Shown: positions 34,440-44,145, counted from the stretch's first letter. The stretch is 64,000 nt of DNA from Streptomyces sp. NBC_01235 (GCF_035989285.1 NZ_CP108513.1:10044001-10108000), one strand, 5' to 3'. Notes: a model not told the origin generated them from the letters alone. Translations and numbers: made by a program.

Positions 34440-34805
34440 ATGATGGAAGTGAAGACGCTCGACAAGCCGGACGAGCGACGCGATTTCCCCCGCGGCCACC
34501 TGGAGGCCGTTCACATGACCGGCCTCGACTTCGCCGTCGGGACCTTCGAACCGGGATGGCGCTGGACCGAGTCCGTGGCGCCGATCGCCGGAACCAAGAG
34601 CTGCGAGGTGCACCACAACGGCTATGTGGTCCAGGGCCGCATGCACATCACGATGGACGACGGCGGCGAGGCCGAAGTCGGCCCCGGCGACGTCTTCGTG
34701 GTCCCGCCCGGCCACGACGCCTGGGTCGTCGGCGACGAACAGTGCGTGGTGTACGACTTCGCCGGGGGGATGGCGAAGGACTACGCGAAGGCGAAGGAGA
34801 GCTAG
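34440..34805 (+). CDS. Cupin domain protein
   Basis: 121 aa; GGAAGGAGGG before tandem ATGs at 34440 and 34443. Single small cupin: the first motif is spread over FEPGWRWTESV and KSCEVHHNGYVVQGRMHITMDDG, and the second is VGPGDVFVVPPGHDAWVVGDEQCVVYDFAGG. The metal His set is partial, so it may bind a ligand without catalysis. It follows the dehydratase by 143 bp on the same strand, with no terminator visible between. Confidence 0.85.
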   Translation: MMEVKTLDKPDERRDFPRGHLEAVHMTGLDFAVGTFEPGWRWTESVAPIAGTKSCEVHHNGYVVQGRMHITMDDGGEAEVGPGDVFVVPPGHDAWVVGDEQCVVYDFAGGMAKDYAKAKES

Positions 34806-34818
34806 CCGGCGGGTACGG

Positions 34819-36171
34819 CTAGACCGGGAGCAACCTGCCGACCAGGACGCCGAGTTGGTGGGCGTTGCGGCACTCGTGCATGGCGACCAGCTCGGCGTAC
34901 TCGGGTGCCGCCGAGTCGCCCGTGCCCCACTGGGGCCGGGGCTCGGGGTTCAACCAGTGCACGTGACGCGCCTGTTCGGAGATCTGCCGCAGCGCGGCCG
35001 TGTTCGGATCACTCATGTTCGTGCGGGCGTCGCCCAGCACGAAGACGGTGGTGCGCGGGCCGACCGCCGCGCCGTAGCGCTCCACGAACTCGCCCAGGGC
35101 GACGCCGTAGTCGCTGCTGCCGTGATAGCCCGTCAGCCGCGCCTCGGCCCGGATCCGGGCGCCGAGCCCCTCCGGATCGGCCGCGCCGTGCTGGAGCAGC
35201 CCCGTCACCTCGTCGATCCGGTTGACGAAGGCGAACGCGCGCACCTTGCCGAACTGGTCGTGCAGCGCCTGCACCAGCAGCATCGTGAAGTCGGAGAAGC
35301 CGGACACCGAGCCCGACACGTCGCACAGCAGCACCAGTTCGGGGCGGGCCGGACGCCGGCGGCGCAGCACGGGCCGCATCGGTACCCCGCCTGTCGAGAG
35401 GGAGCCGCGCAGGGTGCGCCGCAAGTCGATGGTGCCCCGGGAGGCCCGGCGGCGGCGCGCCGCCATGCGGGTGGCGAGTCTGCGGGCCAACGGCTGTACC
35501 GTCCGGCGTAGTTCGGCCAGCCGGTCCTTCCCCGCGTACAGGAAGTCGACCCGGTCAGCGGTCGGCGCCACCGCCCGCCGGGCGATCTCGTCCCGCCCGC
35601 GCCGCTCCGCCACCCGGCGCCGCGCCTCCTGGGCCACCAGAGCGCGGAAGGCCTCGATGCGGCGCCGGATCTCGTCCTCGAGGAGCCGGTCGGCGAACCC
35701 GACGTCACCGCCCCGGGACCGGATGTCGTCCCGCACCCGCGCCAACAGGGTCTGCGGGCGCAGCCGTTCCAGGGTCTGGTACGAGGACCAGCCCTCCGCG
35801 CCCGGTGAACTCCCGTACCCGCCCAGCCCGTCGACCGCCTCGATCGCCAGCCGGGCCAGCACCGCCTCGTCGCCCGCGGCGAGCGCGGCGGCCAGCCGGT
35901 CGCGCAGGTCGTCCCGGTCGCCGGGCTCGTCCTGGGGCGCACCGACGCCGCGCGGGAAGTACAGGTCGAAGACGGTGTCGAACAGCCGCCGTTGGTCCGT
36001 CGAGTGCAGCAGCGTCGCGGCCAGTCCCTCGCGCAGGAGCCCGCGGTCCGCGAACCCCAGCGCCGCCGTCGCCTCGGCGGCGTCCACCGTCTCGCCGGTG
36101 CCGACACGGACGCCGTGCGCGCGCAGCGCGGCGACGAATGCGACCAGACGGTCGGCGACATCGGCGCTCAC
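34819..36171 (-). CDS. vWA domain protein, CoxE-like
   Basis: 450 aa. An Arg-rich helical N-terminal half, then a von Willebrand A domain with MIDAS motif DVSGSVS near residue 290 and TVFVLGDARTNMSD. CoxE-like proteins work with MoxR AAA+ ATPases, such as the upstream gene whose stop overlaps this start by 4 bp, as chaperones that load metal or cofactor into large enzymes. No CO-dehydrogenase-type client is encoded nearby, so the client is unknown. Confidence 0.9.
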   Translation of the reverse strand: MSADVADRLVAFVAALRAHGVRVGTGETVDAAEATAALGFADRGLLREGLAATLLHSTDQRRLFDTVFDLYFPRGVGAPQDEPGDRDDLRDRLAAALAAGDEAVLARLAIEAVDGLGGYGSSPGAEGWSSYQTLERLRPQTLLARVRDDIRSRGGDVGFADRLLEDEIRRRIEAFRALVAQEARRRVAERRGRDEIARRAVAPTADRVDFLYAGKDRLAELRRTVQPLARRLATRMAARRRRASRGTIDLRRTLRGSLSTGGVPMRPVLRRRRPARPELVLLCDVSGSVSGFSDFTMLLVQALHDQFGKVRAFAFVNRIDEVTGLLQHGAADPEGLGARIRAEARLTGYHGSSDYGVALGEFVERYGAAVGPRTTVFVLGDARTNMSDPNTAALRQISEQARHVHWLNPEPRPQWGTGDSAAPEYAELVAMHECRNAHQLGVLVGRLLPV

Positions 36172-37025
36172 ACGGCGTCCAGGTCGAGCTTCGCACCGGC
36201 CTTGAGGACGTCGTCCTGGTGCTTGAGGATCACGCCCAGACTGTCGCGTACGACCCTCTCGTCGAGGGTGGTGGCGCCGAGCGCGAGCAGCGTGCGCGCC
36301 CAGTCGATGGTCTCGGCGACGGAGGGCGCCTTGCGCAGGTCCATCGCCCGCAGCGCGCCGACCACCCGGACCACCGACTCGGCCAGCGCCGCGTCGATGC
36401 CGGGCACCCGCAGCCGGACGATCTGTCGCTCCAGCTCCTCCTCGGGGAAGCCGATGTGGAGAAAGAGACAGCGGCGGCGCAGCGCCTCCGACAGTTCACG
36501 TCCGGCGTTCGAGGTGAGGACGACGAAGGGGCGGCGGGTCGCGGTGATCGTGCCCAGCTCCGGGACGGTGACCTGGAAGTCGCTGAGCACTTCGAGGAGC
36601 AGCCCCTCCATCTCGACGTCGGCCTTGTCGGTCTCGTCGATCAGCAGGACGGTCGGCTCGTCGCCCCGGATGGCGGTCAGCAGCGGGCGCGGGAGGAGGA
36701 ACTCCTCGCTGAAGATGTCCGTGCGGGTCTCGTCCCACGTCTCGTCGCGGCCCGCGCTGATGCGCAGCAACTGCTTGGCGTGGTTCCACTCGTACAGCGC
36801 CCGGGACTCGTCGACACCCTCGTAGCATTGCAGCCGTATCAGCCGGGCCCCCGCCACCTCGGCCACCGCCTTGGCGAGTTCCGTCTTGCCGACCCCGGCC
36901 GGGCCCTCCACGAGCAGCGGTTTGCCGAGCCGGTCGGCGAGGAAGACGGTCGTGGCGACGGCGGGGGAGGCCAGATAGCCGCTCTCGGCGAGCCGGGCCG
37001 AGACATCGTCGACGGACGTGAACAA
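36168..37025 (-). CDS. MoxR-type AAA+ ATPase
   Basis: 285 aa. Walker A GPAGVGKTELAKA near residue 42, Walker B VLLIDETDKAD near 128, sensor 1 VVLTSNAG, and Arg-rich ALRRRCLFLHIGFP. It is the partner of the vWA protein in the same operon (ATGA overlap). Together they form a MoxR/CoxE chaperone module. The region upstream (37026-37131) is a divergent promoter containing AAGCGCTT near 37076-37083. Confidence 0.93.
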   Translation of the reverse strand: MFTSVDDVSARLAESGYLASPAVATTVFLADRLGKPLLVEGPAGVGKTELAKAVAEVAGARLIRLQCYEGVDESRALYEWNHAKQLLRISAGRDETWDETRTDIFSEEFLLPRPLLTAIRGDEPTVLLIDETDKADVEMEGLLLEVLSDFQVTVPELGTITATRRPFVVLTSNAGRELSEALRRRCLFLHIGFPEEELERQIVRLRVPGIDAALAESVVRVVGALRAMDLRKAPSVAETIDWARTLLALGATTLDERVVRDSLGVILKHQDDVLKAGAKLDLDAV

Positions 37026-37131
37026 CGGGGCCTCCGGGAGTCGATCGCGGCTGGACAGGTCCGATCACATATCTAAGCGCTTGTTCACCTCCCTTGTCGA
37101 TGTTGTCAGTGGCGGCGGGTACGTTGCGCCC

Positions 37132-37704
37132 ATGGGTGTCTATCTCGTGAGTGTGAGTCCGCAAGACTGGTCGGCCCCGGGGGAGGACGGCTACGGAGAC
37201 GTCGCCTCGGCCCTGAACAGGGAGCTGGAGCGGCGCGGACTGCCGCCGTACGAACCGAAGGCCCCCCAAGGCCCGGGGTGGTTCGAGGAGAAGATGAGCC
37301 CGTCGATGGACGGCTTCGTCGAGCTGTGCCGGGCACGGCTGCCCCCTGAGGAGGGGCACACCCTCCTCGACTGGTCGCTCCTGGTCCCGTTCGCGCTGGA
37401 GGAGGGCATCGAGCTGCCCGTCGGTTCCGCGTACACGGACGAGACGCTGGTCGTCGGAGCACCGTACGTCCTCGCCGTCGCCGAGCGGCTCGCCGCGGCC
37501 CTCGGTCTGCCGCTGGACCTGATACCGGCGACCTCCGGCAACCTCGAACTGACCCTGTGGTTCCTGGAGGGAGAGGCGGAGGAGGTCGCGGCGGCCCGGC
37601 CGGGCCCCTGGGCCGACGACCTCGCCACCGCGTTCTACACGGCGGTGTACCTGCGCGCCGCCCAATACTCCCTGCGCCACGGCTGCGCGATGACCTACTC
37701 CTGA
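37132..37704 (+). CDS. Hypothetical protein, possibly leaderless
   Basis: 190 aa acidic soluble protein: MGVYLVSVSPQDWSAPGEDG, EEGHTLLDWSLLVPFALEEGIELPVG, TAFYTAVYLRAAQYSLRHGCAM. It occurs as an unnamed Streptomyces family; no domain with known function is recognised. TACGTT lies 6 nt before the ATG with no ribosome site, which would fit a leaderless transcript. Convergent with lutC, stops 11 bp apart. Confidence 0.78.
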   Translation: MGVYLVSVSPQDWSAPGEDGYGDVASALNRELERRGLPPYEPKAPQGPGWFEEKMSPSMDGFVELCRARLPPEEGHTLLDWSLLVPFALEEGIELPVGSAYTDETLVVGAPYVLAVAERLAAALGLPLDLIPATSGNLELTLWFLEGEAEEVAAARPGPWADDLATAFYTAVYLRAAQYSLRHGCAMTYS

Positions 37705-37714
37705 ACAGGCTCCG

Positions 37715-38356
37715 TCAGCCCACCAGGATCACCTCCAGCGTGCGCGGGCCGTGCACTCCCTCCACCCGGTCCAGCTCGATGTCGCTGGTGGCGGAGGGGC
37801 CCGAGATCCATGTCAACGGACGTCCGGGATCGAGCCGTTCGAGGCCCTGAGGGACGGAGGACACGACCTGGTCCGGCACCCGCACCACGCAGATGTGGTG
37901 GTCGGGCACGAGGGTGATCCGGCGACGGCCCTGGTCGGGCCCGCCGTCGAGCACGATCGTCCCCGTCTCCGCGATGGCCACCGCGCACGCGGTGACCACG
38001 CTGTCGACCCGGTCGAGTTCGTGCGCGGTGCTCTCACCCCGGTCCGGCACGCGCGCGACGTCCGTCTCCGCCAGCCACGCCTCTTCCAGCCCGGGCGGCA
38101 CGAGCACGGTCGCCGCCTTCCGCTCCGCGAGCAACCGGGCTACCACGGAAGGCAGTTCACCTTCACCGCACCGGTGGACGACGGCCCGGTAGTCCGCCAG
38201 GTTCTCCGCCAGCAGTTCCACCGTCTCCTCGACGCTCCGGTCGCCGTGCTCGCGCAGATAGTCGCGCGCGACGGCCTCCCCGTACGGGGTGTCGTCCGGC
38301 GGCACGTCGGCCAGCGCGCGCCGCACCCGGCCCAGGATCCGCTCCCTGCTGCTCAC
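37715..38356 (-). CDS. lutC: Lactate utilisation protein C (LUD domain)
   Basis: 213 aa; GTG start overlaps the lutB stop (GTGA). LUD fold: SSRERILGRVRRALADVP, KAATVLVPPGLEEAWL, ACAVAIAETGTIVLDGGPDQGRR, CVVRVPDQVVSSVPQGLERL and GPSATSDIELDRVEGVHGPR. LutABC oxidises L-lactate to pyruvate. It is the last gene of the rha-lut operon, so here it probably handles lactate made from L-lactaldehyde. A decayed relative is at 11303. Confidence 0.95.
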   Translation of the reverse strand: MSSRERILGRVRRALADVPPDDTPYGEAVARDYLREHGDRSVEETVELLAENLADYRAVVHRCGEGELPSVVARLLAERKAATVLVPPGLEEAWLAETDVARVPDRGESTAHELDRVDSVVTACAVAIAETGTIVLDGGPDQGRRRITLVPDHHICVVRVPDQVVSSVPQGLERLDPGRPLTWISGPSATSDIELDRVEGVHGPRTLEVILVG

Positions 38357-39840
38357 TTCGCCGCCTCCTTGCCGGTGGTGCCGCCGTTCGTACGCTGCCA
38401 CCAGTCGCGGAACGGCTCCGCGGGCACGGCCGGCAGATCCCGCGTACCGCTCCACGCCTTCCCGGGACCGGGCAGGGTACGAGGGTGCAGGCGGCGGGTG
38501 CGGGAGGCGAGCCGCTGCCCGGTGCGCAGGGCGCCGGGGCGGCCGAACGCCCAGCGGGCCGCCCGCATCGCGGCGCGTTCGGCGGCATGGCCCTTGGCAG
38601 GTTTCAGCACCACCTTGTTGCCGTCCCGCGTCACCGGCCCGCCCTGGACGACCCGTTCCCGCAGGTGCACCAGCACCTCCGGGATGTCGATGGCGACCGG
38701 GCAGACGTCGTAACAGGCTCCGCAGAGGGATGAGGCGTACGGGAGTGAGGCGTCGATCTCGCTCTGTATGCCCCGGAGTTGGGGACTGAGGATCGCGCCG
38801 ATCGGGCCCGGGTAGACGGAGCCGTAGGCGTGGCCGCCCGCTCGCTCGTACACCGGGCAGACGTTCAGACAGGCCGAGCAGCGGATGCAGCGCAGGGCCT
38901 GGCGGCCGACCTCGTCGGCGAGGGTGTCGGTGCGGCCGTTGTCCAGCAGCACGAGATGGAAGGTCTGCGGACCGTCGCCGTCCGTCGTCCCGGTCCAGGT
39001 CGACGTGTAGGGGTTCATGCGCTCGGCCGTCGAGGAGCGGGGCAGCGTCTGGAGGAAGACCTCCAGGTCCCGCCAGGTCGGCACGATCTTCTCGATGCCG
39101 ACGACGGAGATCAGGGTCTCGGGGAGCGTGAGGCACATCCGCCCGTTGCCCTCGGACTCGACGACGACCAGGGTGCCGGTCTCGGCGACCATGAAGTTCG
39201 CGCCGGAGATCCCCACCTTGGCCCGCAGGAACTTCTCCCGGAGATGGAGGCGGGCGGCCTCGGCGAGTTCGGCGGGCGTGTCGGTGAGGCCCTCGGGAGC
39301 CGGGCGCCCCCACTCACTCATCTCCGCGCGGAAGATGTCCCGGATCTCACCCCGGTTGCGGTGGATGGCCGGGACGAGGATGTGCGAGGGGCGGTCCTTG
39401 CCGAGCTGCACGATGAGCTCGGCGAGGTCGGTCTCGTAGGCCCGGATGCCCTCGGCCTCGAGCGCTTCGTTGAGCCCGATCTCCTGCGTGGCCATCGACT
39501 TGACCTTGACGACCTCCGGCTCGCCGGTCTCCTTGACCAGTCGGGCCACGATCCGGTTCGCCTCGTCCGCGTCGGCGGCCCAGTGAACCGTGCCGCCCGC
39601 CGCCGTGACCGACTCCTCCAACTGGACCAGGTACCGGTCGAGATGACGGAGGGTGTGGTCCTTGATCAGCTTGCCGGCCTCGCGCAGCTCCACCCAGTCG
39701 TCGAGTTCAGCGACGGCGACCGCGCGTTTGGCGCGGATGGTGTGCGTGGCGTGCCGCAGGTTGCCGCGCAGGGTCGCGTTGCCGACCGCCTCGTGCGCGG
39801 CCTTCGGGAACGCCGGCATCCCGACGAACGTCCCGCTCAC
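38353..39840 (-). CDS. lutB: Lactate utilisation iron-sulfur protein LutB
   Basis: 495 aa from a GTG overlapping the lutA stop. LUD N-domain (KVKSMATQEIGLNEALEAEGI; VGISGANFMVAETGTLVVVESEGNGRM) and two 4Fe-4S motifs, CIRCSACLNVCPVY and CGACYDVCPVAIDIP, near residues 322 and 376. It passes electrons in the LutABC L-lactate oxidase complex. The C-terminal tail is Arg-rich. Coupled to lutA and lutC by 4-bp overlaps. Confidence 0.95.
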   Translation of the reverse strand: MSGTFVGMPAFPKAAHEAVGNATLRGNLRHATHTIRAKRAVAVAELDDWVELREAGKLIKDHTLRHLDRYLVQLEESVTAAGGTVHWAADADEANRIVARLVKETGEPEVVKVKSMATQEIGLNEALEAEGIRAYETDLAELIVQLGKDRPSHILVPAIHRNRGEIRDIFRAEMSEWGRPAPEGLTDTPAELAEAARLHLREKFLRAKVGISGANFMVAETGTLVVVESEGNGRMCLTLPETLISVVGIEKIVPTWRDLEVFLQTLPRSSTAERMNPYTSTWTGTTDGDGPQTFHLVLLDNGRTDTLADEVGRQALRCIRCSACLNVCPVYERAGGHAYGSVYPGPIGAILSPQLRGIQSEIDASLPYASSLCGACYDVCPVAIDIPEVLVHLRERVVQGGPVTRDGNKVVLKPAKGHAAERAAMRAARWAFGRPGALRTGQRLASRTRRLHPRTLPGPGKAWSGTRDLPAVPAEPFRDWWQRTNGGTTGKEAAK

Positions 39841-40592
39841 AGGGCCGGCTCCTCTTCCGTGCTCGCCAGGATCTCCGCGATGTGCACCGGCCGCATGCCC
39901 GTCCTCAGCCGGGCCATGGTCCCGCCGATGTGCATCAGGCAGGAGTTGTCGGCCGCGCACAGCACCTCGGCGCCCGTCGACTCGGCGTTGCGCACCTTGT
40001 CGGCGCCCATCGCCGCCGAGACGTCCGCGTTCTTCAGCGCGAAGGTCCCGCCGAAGCCACAGCACTCGTCGGCGCCGGGCAGTTCGGCCAGCTCCAGCCC
40101 CTTCACCGCCTGGAGCAGCCGCCGGGGCCGTTCCCCGAGTCCGAGACTCCGCAGTCCGTGACACGTCGGGTGATAGGTCACCGTGTGCGGGTAGTACGCG
40201 CCGACGTCCGTCACCCCGAGCACGTCCACCAGGAACTCGGTGAGCTCGTACGTCTTCGGGACCACCGGCGCCAGCGTGGCGGCGAGGGTGTCCCCGCGCC
40301 CCTCGGCCCGGGCCCGCTCGCCCATCCTCGGATACAGCTCCCGCACCATCGCCCCGCAGGACCCGGACGGCGTCACGATCGCCTCGTACTCCCCGAAGAC
40401 ATCGGAGAAATGCCGGGCGAGCGGCTCGGCCTCATGGCGGTAGCCGGTGTTGTAGTGGGCCTGCCCGCAGCAGGTCTGGGCCATCGGGAAGTCGACCTCG
40501 ACACCCAGCCTGGTCAGGAGCTTCACCACGGCACGGCCGGTGTCCGGATAGAGCGTGTCGTTGACACAGGTCAGGAACAGTGCGACACGCAT
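39837..40592 (-). CDS. lutA: Lactate utilisation protein A (CCG domains)
   Basis: 251 aa with two CCG cluster-binding domains: PMAQTCCGQAHYNTGY and GADECCGFGGTFALKN, each with an upstream paired Cys (LFLTCVNDTLYP; YHPTCHG). It is the Fe-S subunit of the lactate oxidation complex. The gap to rhaB is 71 bp on the same strand, so the whole rha-lut set is probably one transcript. Confidence 0.95.
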   Translation of the reverse strand: MRVALFLTCVNDTLYPDTGRAVVKLLTRLGVEVDFPMAQTCCGQAHYNTGYRHEAEPLARHFSDVFGEYEAIVTPSGSCGAMVRELYPRMGERARAEGRGDTLAATLAPVVPKTYELTEFLVDVLGVTDVGAYYPHTVTYHPTCHGLRSLGLGERPRRLLQAVKGLELAELPGADECCGFGGTFALKNADVSAAMGADKVRNAESTGAEVLCAADNSCLMHIGGTMARLRTGMRPVHIAEILASTEEEPAL

Positions 40593-40663
40593 CGCGGCTC
40601 CTAGGGGTTGGTCATCGGATGAGTGCAGGGTAGTCCGGTATGGGGACCCGGGTGAGCCCCGGC

Positions 40664-42109
40664 TCACCACGCGGCGAGCCGGGCCTCCGCCTCGCGCCAG
40701 CGCTGGGCGTCGCCCTGCGGCTCGTAGTGGGTCAGGGGCTGCGTACGGACGAGCAGCCGGCGCATCTCGGCGCGATCGCCCACCAGCCCGTGGGCCCGGG
40801 CCTGGACGAGCACGTTGCCGAGCGCGGCCGCCTCCGTCGGACCGGCCACCACCGGCAGCCCGCAGGCGTCGGCGGTGAGCTGACACAGCAGCGCGTTGCG
40901 GGTGCCGCCGCCGACGATGTGGACGACGTCGACCGGATGGTCGGCGAGCCGCTGGGCCTCCTCGACGGCCCGCCGGTGGGCGAGGGCGAGGGAGTCCAGG
41001 ATGCAGCGCGTGATCTCGGCGGGAGAGGCGGGCACCGGCTGCCCGGAGGCGCGGCACGCCTCGGCGATGCGCTCCGGCATCCGCCCGGGGGCCAGGAAGG
41101 CCGCGTCCCCCGCGTCCACCACCGACCGCAGCGCGGGCACGGCGGCCGCATCCCGCAGCAGTCCGCCCAGCTCCGGGTCGCCCCAGGCCCGTACGCACTC
41201 CTGGAGCAGCCACAGCCCCATGATGTTGCGCAGGTAGCGGACCGTGCCGTCCAGCCCCAGCTCGTTGGTGAAGTTCGCGGCGCGGCTCTCCTCGGTGAGC
41301 ACGGGCGCGTCCAGTTCCAGTCCGGCCAGGGACCAGGTGCCGGTGCAGATGTAGGCGAACCGTTCACCGGTGGCGGGGACGGCGGCCACGGCCGACGCCG
41401 TGTCGTGCGAGCCGACGGCCGTCACCGGCACGGGCCCGGTCAGTCCCGTCTCCTCCAGCACCTCGGCCCGCAGCAGACCGGCCGGGTCGCCGGGCTGCCG
41501 CAGGGGCGCGAACAGGCTCAGGTCGACGCCGAGCCGGGCGGCGACGTCGTAGGACCAGTCGCGCGTCCGGGGATCGATGAGCTGGGTGGTGGACGCGTTG
41601 GTGAGCTCGGTGCCCTGCTCGCCGGTCAGCCAGTAGGTCAGCAGGTCGGGGATGAGCAACAGCCGCCGGGCCTGCGCCAGTTGGGCCGAGGAAGCCGCGG
41701 CCGTCAGCTGGTACAGGGTGTTGAAGGGCGCGTACTGAAGGCCCGTGGCCGCGTAGAGTTCGGCGGCCGGGACGGCTCCCCACACCTTCTCCGCGACACC
41801 CTCGGTCCGGGCGTCGCGGTAGTGGACGGGGTTGCCGAGCAGCGCCCCGTCGGCGTCGAGCAGGCCATAGTCCACGGCCCAGCTGTCGATGCCGACCGAG
41901 TCCACCTGACCGGCCGCCCGCAGCCCGTCCAGCACCCCCGCGTACAGGGACAGCACATCCCAGCGCAGCCCCTCCGGAACCCGGACCGGCCGGTTGGGGA
42001 AGCGGTGCGCCTGAGCCAGCTCCAGCGAGTCCGGGCTCACGCGGCCGACCATGACACGCCCGCTGGACGCGCCGAGGTCGACAGCGGCGTACGACTTCAC
42101 GGCCGTCAC
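40664..42109 (-). CDS. rhaB: Rhamnulokinase
   Basis: 481 aa FGGY-family sugar kinase. AAVDLGASSGRVMVGRV holds the ATP loop, VGIDSWAVDYGLLDADG, HYRDARTEG, the FGGY core VTAVGSHDTASAVAAVP and CTGTWSLAGLELD, then HIVGGGTRNALLCQLTADACGLPVV. It phosphorylates L-rhamnulose to rhamnulose-1-phosphate. Its start overlaps the stop of the aldolase/dehydrogenase gene by 4 bp. Confidence 0.96.
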   Translation of the reverse strand: MTAVKSYAAVDLGASSGRVMVGRVSPDSLELAQAHRFPNRPVRVPEGLRWDVLSLYAGVLDGLRAAGQVDSVGIDSWAVDYGLLDADGALLGNPVHYRDARTEGVAEKVWGAVPAAELYAATGLQYAPFNTLYQLTAAASSAQLAQARRLLLIPDLLTYWLTGEQGTELTNASTTQLIDPRTRDWSYDVAARLGVDLSLFAPLRQPGDPAGLLRAEVLEETGLTGPVPVTAVGSHDTASAVAAVPATGERFAYICTGTWSLAGLELDAPVLTEESRAANFTNELGLDGTVRYLRNIMGLWLLQECVRAWGDPELGGLLRDAAAVPALRSVVDAGDAAFLAPGRMPERIAEACRASGQPVPASPAEITRCILDSLALAHRRAVEEAQRLADHPVDVVHIVGGGTRNALLCQLTADACGLPVVAGPTEAAALGNVLVQARAHGLVGDRAEMRRLLVRTQPLTHYEPQGDAQRWREAEARLAAW

Positions 42110-44145
42110 CGGAGGAACGCGGCCGCCACACCCGCGTCGACAGGGACGTGCAGTCCGGTGGTGTGGGTGAGTTCCCCGCCCGTCAGCGCGAACACGGCGT
42201 TCGCGACATGCTCCGGCAGCACCTCACGCTTGAGGATGGTCCGCTGCGCGTAGAACTCGCCCAGCTTCTCCTCCTGGACCCCGTACACGGCCGCGCGCTG
42301 AGCACCCCAGCCACCGGCGAAGATGCCGGAGCCGCGCACCACGCCGTCCGGGTTGACCCCGTTGACGCGGATGCCGTGCTCGCCCAACTCGGCGGCCAGC
42401 AGCCGCACTTGGTGGGCCTGATCGGCCTTGGTGGCCGAGTAGGCGATGTTGTTGGGTCCGGCGAAGACGGCGTTCTTCGACGCGATGTAGACGATGTCCC
42501 CGCCCAGCCCCTGCGCGATCATCACCCGCGCCGCCTCACGCGAGACGAGGAAAGAACCGCGGGCCATGATGTTGTGCTGGAGATCCCAGTCCTTCGCCGA
42601 GGTCTCCAGAAGCGGCTTGGAGATGGAGATCCCGGCGTTGTTGACGACGAGGTCGACCCCGCCGAAGGCGAGCGCGGCGGCCTCGAAGGCAGCGGTGATC
42701 TGTTCCTCGGACGTCACGTCGACGGTGACGGCGACGGCCTTGTCGGGCCCGCCCAGCTCCTCCGCGACGGCGGCGGCGTTCTCGGCGTCGAGATCGGCGA
42801 CGACGACACACGCGCCCTCGGCGACCAGACGGTGCGCGATCGCCTTCCCGATCCCGCTCCCGGCCCCCGTCACCAGGGCAACCCGGGTGGCGAGCGGCTT
42901 GGGCCTCGGCATCCGCTGGAGCTTGGCCTCCTCCAGCGCCCAGTACTCGATGCGGAACTTCTCCGACTCCTCGATCGGCGCGTACGTCGACACCGCCTCG
43001 GCGCCCCGCATCACGTTGATCGCGTTGACGTAGAACTCGCCGGCCACGCGCGCGGTCTGCTTGTCCTTGCCGAAGGAGAACATGCCCACACCGGGGACGA
43101 GCACGATCGCGGGGTCGGCGCCGCGCATGGCGGGGGAGTCGGGCTCGGCGTGCCGCTGGTAGTAGGCGGCGTACTCCTCGCGGTAGGCGGCGTGCAGCTC
43201 CTTCAGCCGCGCGATGGCCTCGGCCGGCGGAGCGGTCGGGGGCAGGTCGAGGACCAGCGGCCGCACCTTGGTGCGCAGGAAGTGGTCCGGGCAGGAGGTG
43301 CCGAGCGCGGCAAGACGCGGGTGCTCGGCCCGCGCCACGAAGTCGAGGACGGCGTCGGAGTCGGTGAAGTGCCCGACCTGCGGCTTGTCCTGGGAAGCGA
43401 TGGCCCGCACGTGCGGCGCGAGCACGGCGGCCCGCTCCCGCCGCTCGTCCTCGGGCAGCGCCTCGTAGCCGTCGAGGACAGGACCGAAGGGCTCGGCCTT
43501 GCCCTTCTCTGCGAGGAAGGCCTCGGCCGTGCGGATGATGTGCAGCGAGTTGCGCTCGCACTCCTCGGAGGTGTCGCCCCAGGCGGTGATCCCGTGCCCG
43601 CCGAGGACGCATCCGACGGCCTGCGGGTTGGCGGCCTTGATGGCGGCGATGTCGAGCCCGAGCTGGAAGCCGGGCCGCCGCCAGGGCACCCAGGCGACGG
43701 CGTCGCCGAAGCACTCGGCGGTCAGCTTCTCCCCGTCGGCCGCGCAGGCGAGCGCGATACCGGAGTCGGGGTGCAGATGGTCCACGTGGGCGGCGTCGAC
43801 GAGCCCGTGCATGGCGGTGTCGATCGACGGCGCCGCACCGCCCTTGCCGTGCAGGCAGTAGTCGAACGCGGCGACCATCTCGTCCTCGCGCTCGACCCCC
43901 GGGTACACGTCCTGCAGTGCCCGCAGCCGGTCCAGCCGCAGTACGGCGAGCCCGGCCTCGGTGAGCGTGCCGAGGTCGCCGCCCGACCCCTTCACCCACA
44001 TCAGCTCGACGTCCCCACCGGTCACGGGATCGGTGTCGGTTCCCTTGGCGGAGGCGTTCCCGCCGGCGTAGTTGGTGTTACGAGGATCAGCGCCGAGCCG
44101 GTGCGACCGGCCGATGAGAGCAGAGGCTTCGGGGTGCGGTGCCAT
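42106..44145 (-). CDS. Bifunctional rhamnulose-1-phosphate aldolase/alcohol dehydrogenase
   Basis: 679 aa fusion. Residues 1 to about 390 are a class-II aldolase/adducin domain: NYAGGNASAKG, MWVKGSGGDLGTL, VDHLHPDSGIALACA and GCVLGGHGITAWG with the zinc His residues. Residues about 420-679 are an SDR: ALVTGAGSGIGKAIAHRLV, VNNAGIS, YSATKADQAH. The family (RhaEW/RhaD-like) cleaves rhamnulose-1-phosphate to DHAP and L-lactaldehyde and then oxidises the aldehyde. This links directly to the lactate genes downstream. Start ATG at 44145; the longer frame upstream is not protein-like. Confidence 0.95.
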   Translation of the reverse strand: MAPHPEASALIGRSHRLGADPRNTNYAGGNASAKGTDTDPVTGGDVELMWVKGSGGDLGTLTEAGLAVLRLDRLRALQDVYPGVEREDEMVAAFDYCLHGKGGAAPSIDTAMHGLVDAAHVDHLHPDSGIALACAADGEKLTAECFGDAVAWVPWRRPGFQLGLDIAAIKAANPQAVGCVLGGHGITAWGDTSEECERNSLHIIRTAEAFLAEKGKAEPFGPVLDGYEALPEDERRERAAVLAPHVRAIASQDKPQVGHFTDSDAVLDFVARAEHPRLAALGTSCPDHFLRTKVRPLVLDLPPTAPPAEAIARLKELHAAYREEYAAYYQRHAEPDSPAMRGADPAIVLVPGVGMFSFGKDKQTARVAGEFYVNAINVMRGAEAVSTYAPIEESEKFRIEYWALEEAKLQRMPRPKPLATRVALVTGAGSGIGKAIAHRLVAEGACVVVADLDAENAAAVAEELGGPDKAVAVTVDVTSEEQITAAFEAAALAFGGVDLVVNNAGISISKPLLETSAKDWDLQHNIMARGSFLVSREAARVMIAQGLGGDIVYIASKNAVFAGPNNIAYSATKADQAHQVRLLAAELGEHGIRVNGVNPDGVVRGSGIFAGGWGAQRAAVYGVQEEKLGEFYAQRTILKREVLPEHVANAVFALTGGELTHTTGLHVPVDAGVAAAFLR

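Noticed and set aside
37076..37083. AAGCGCTT as a LacI or CcpA-type operator
   Set aside because: An 8-bp palindrome alone is too short and no sugar gene is adjacent.
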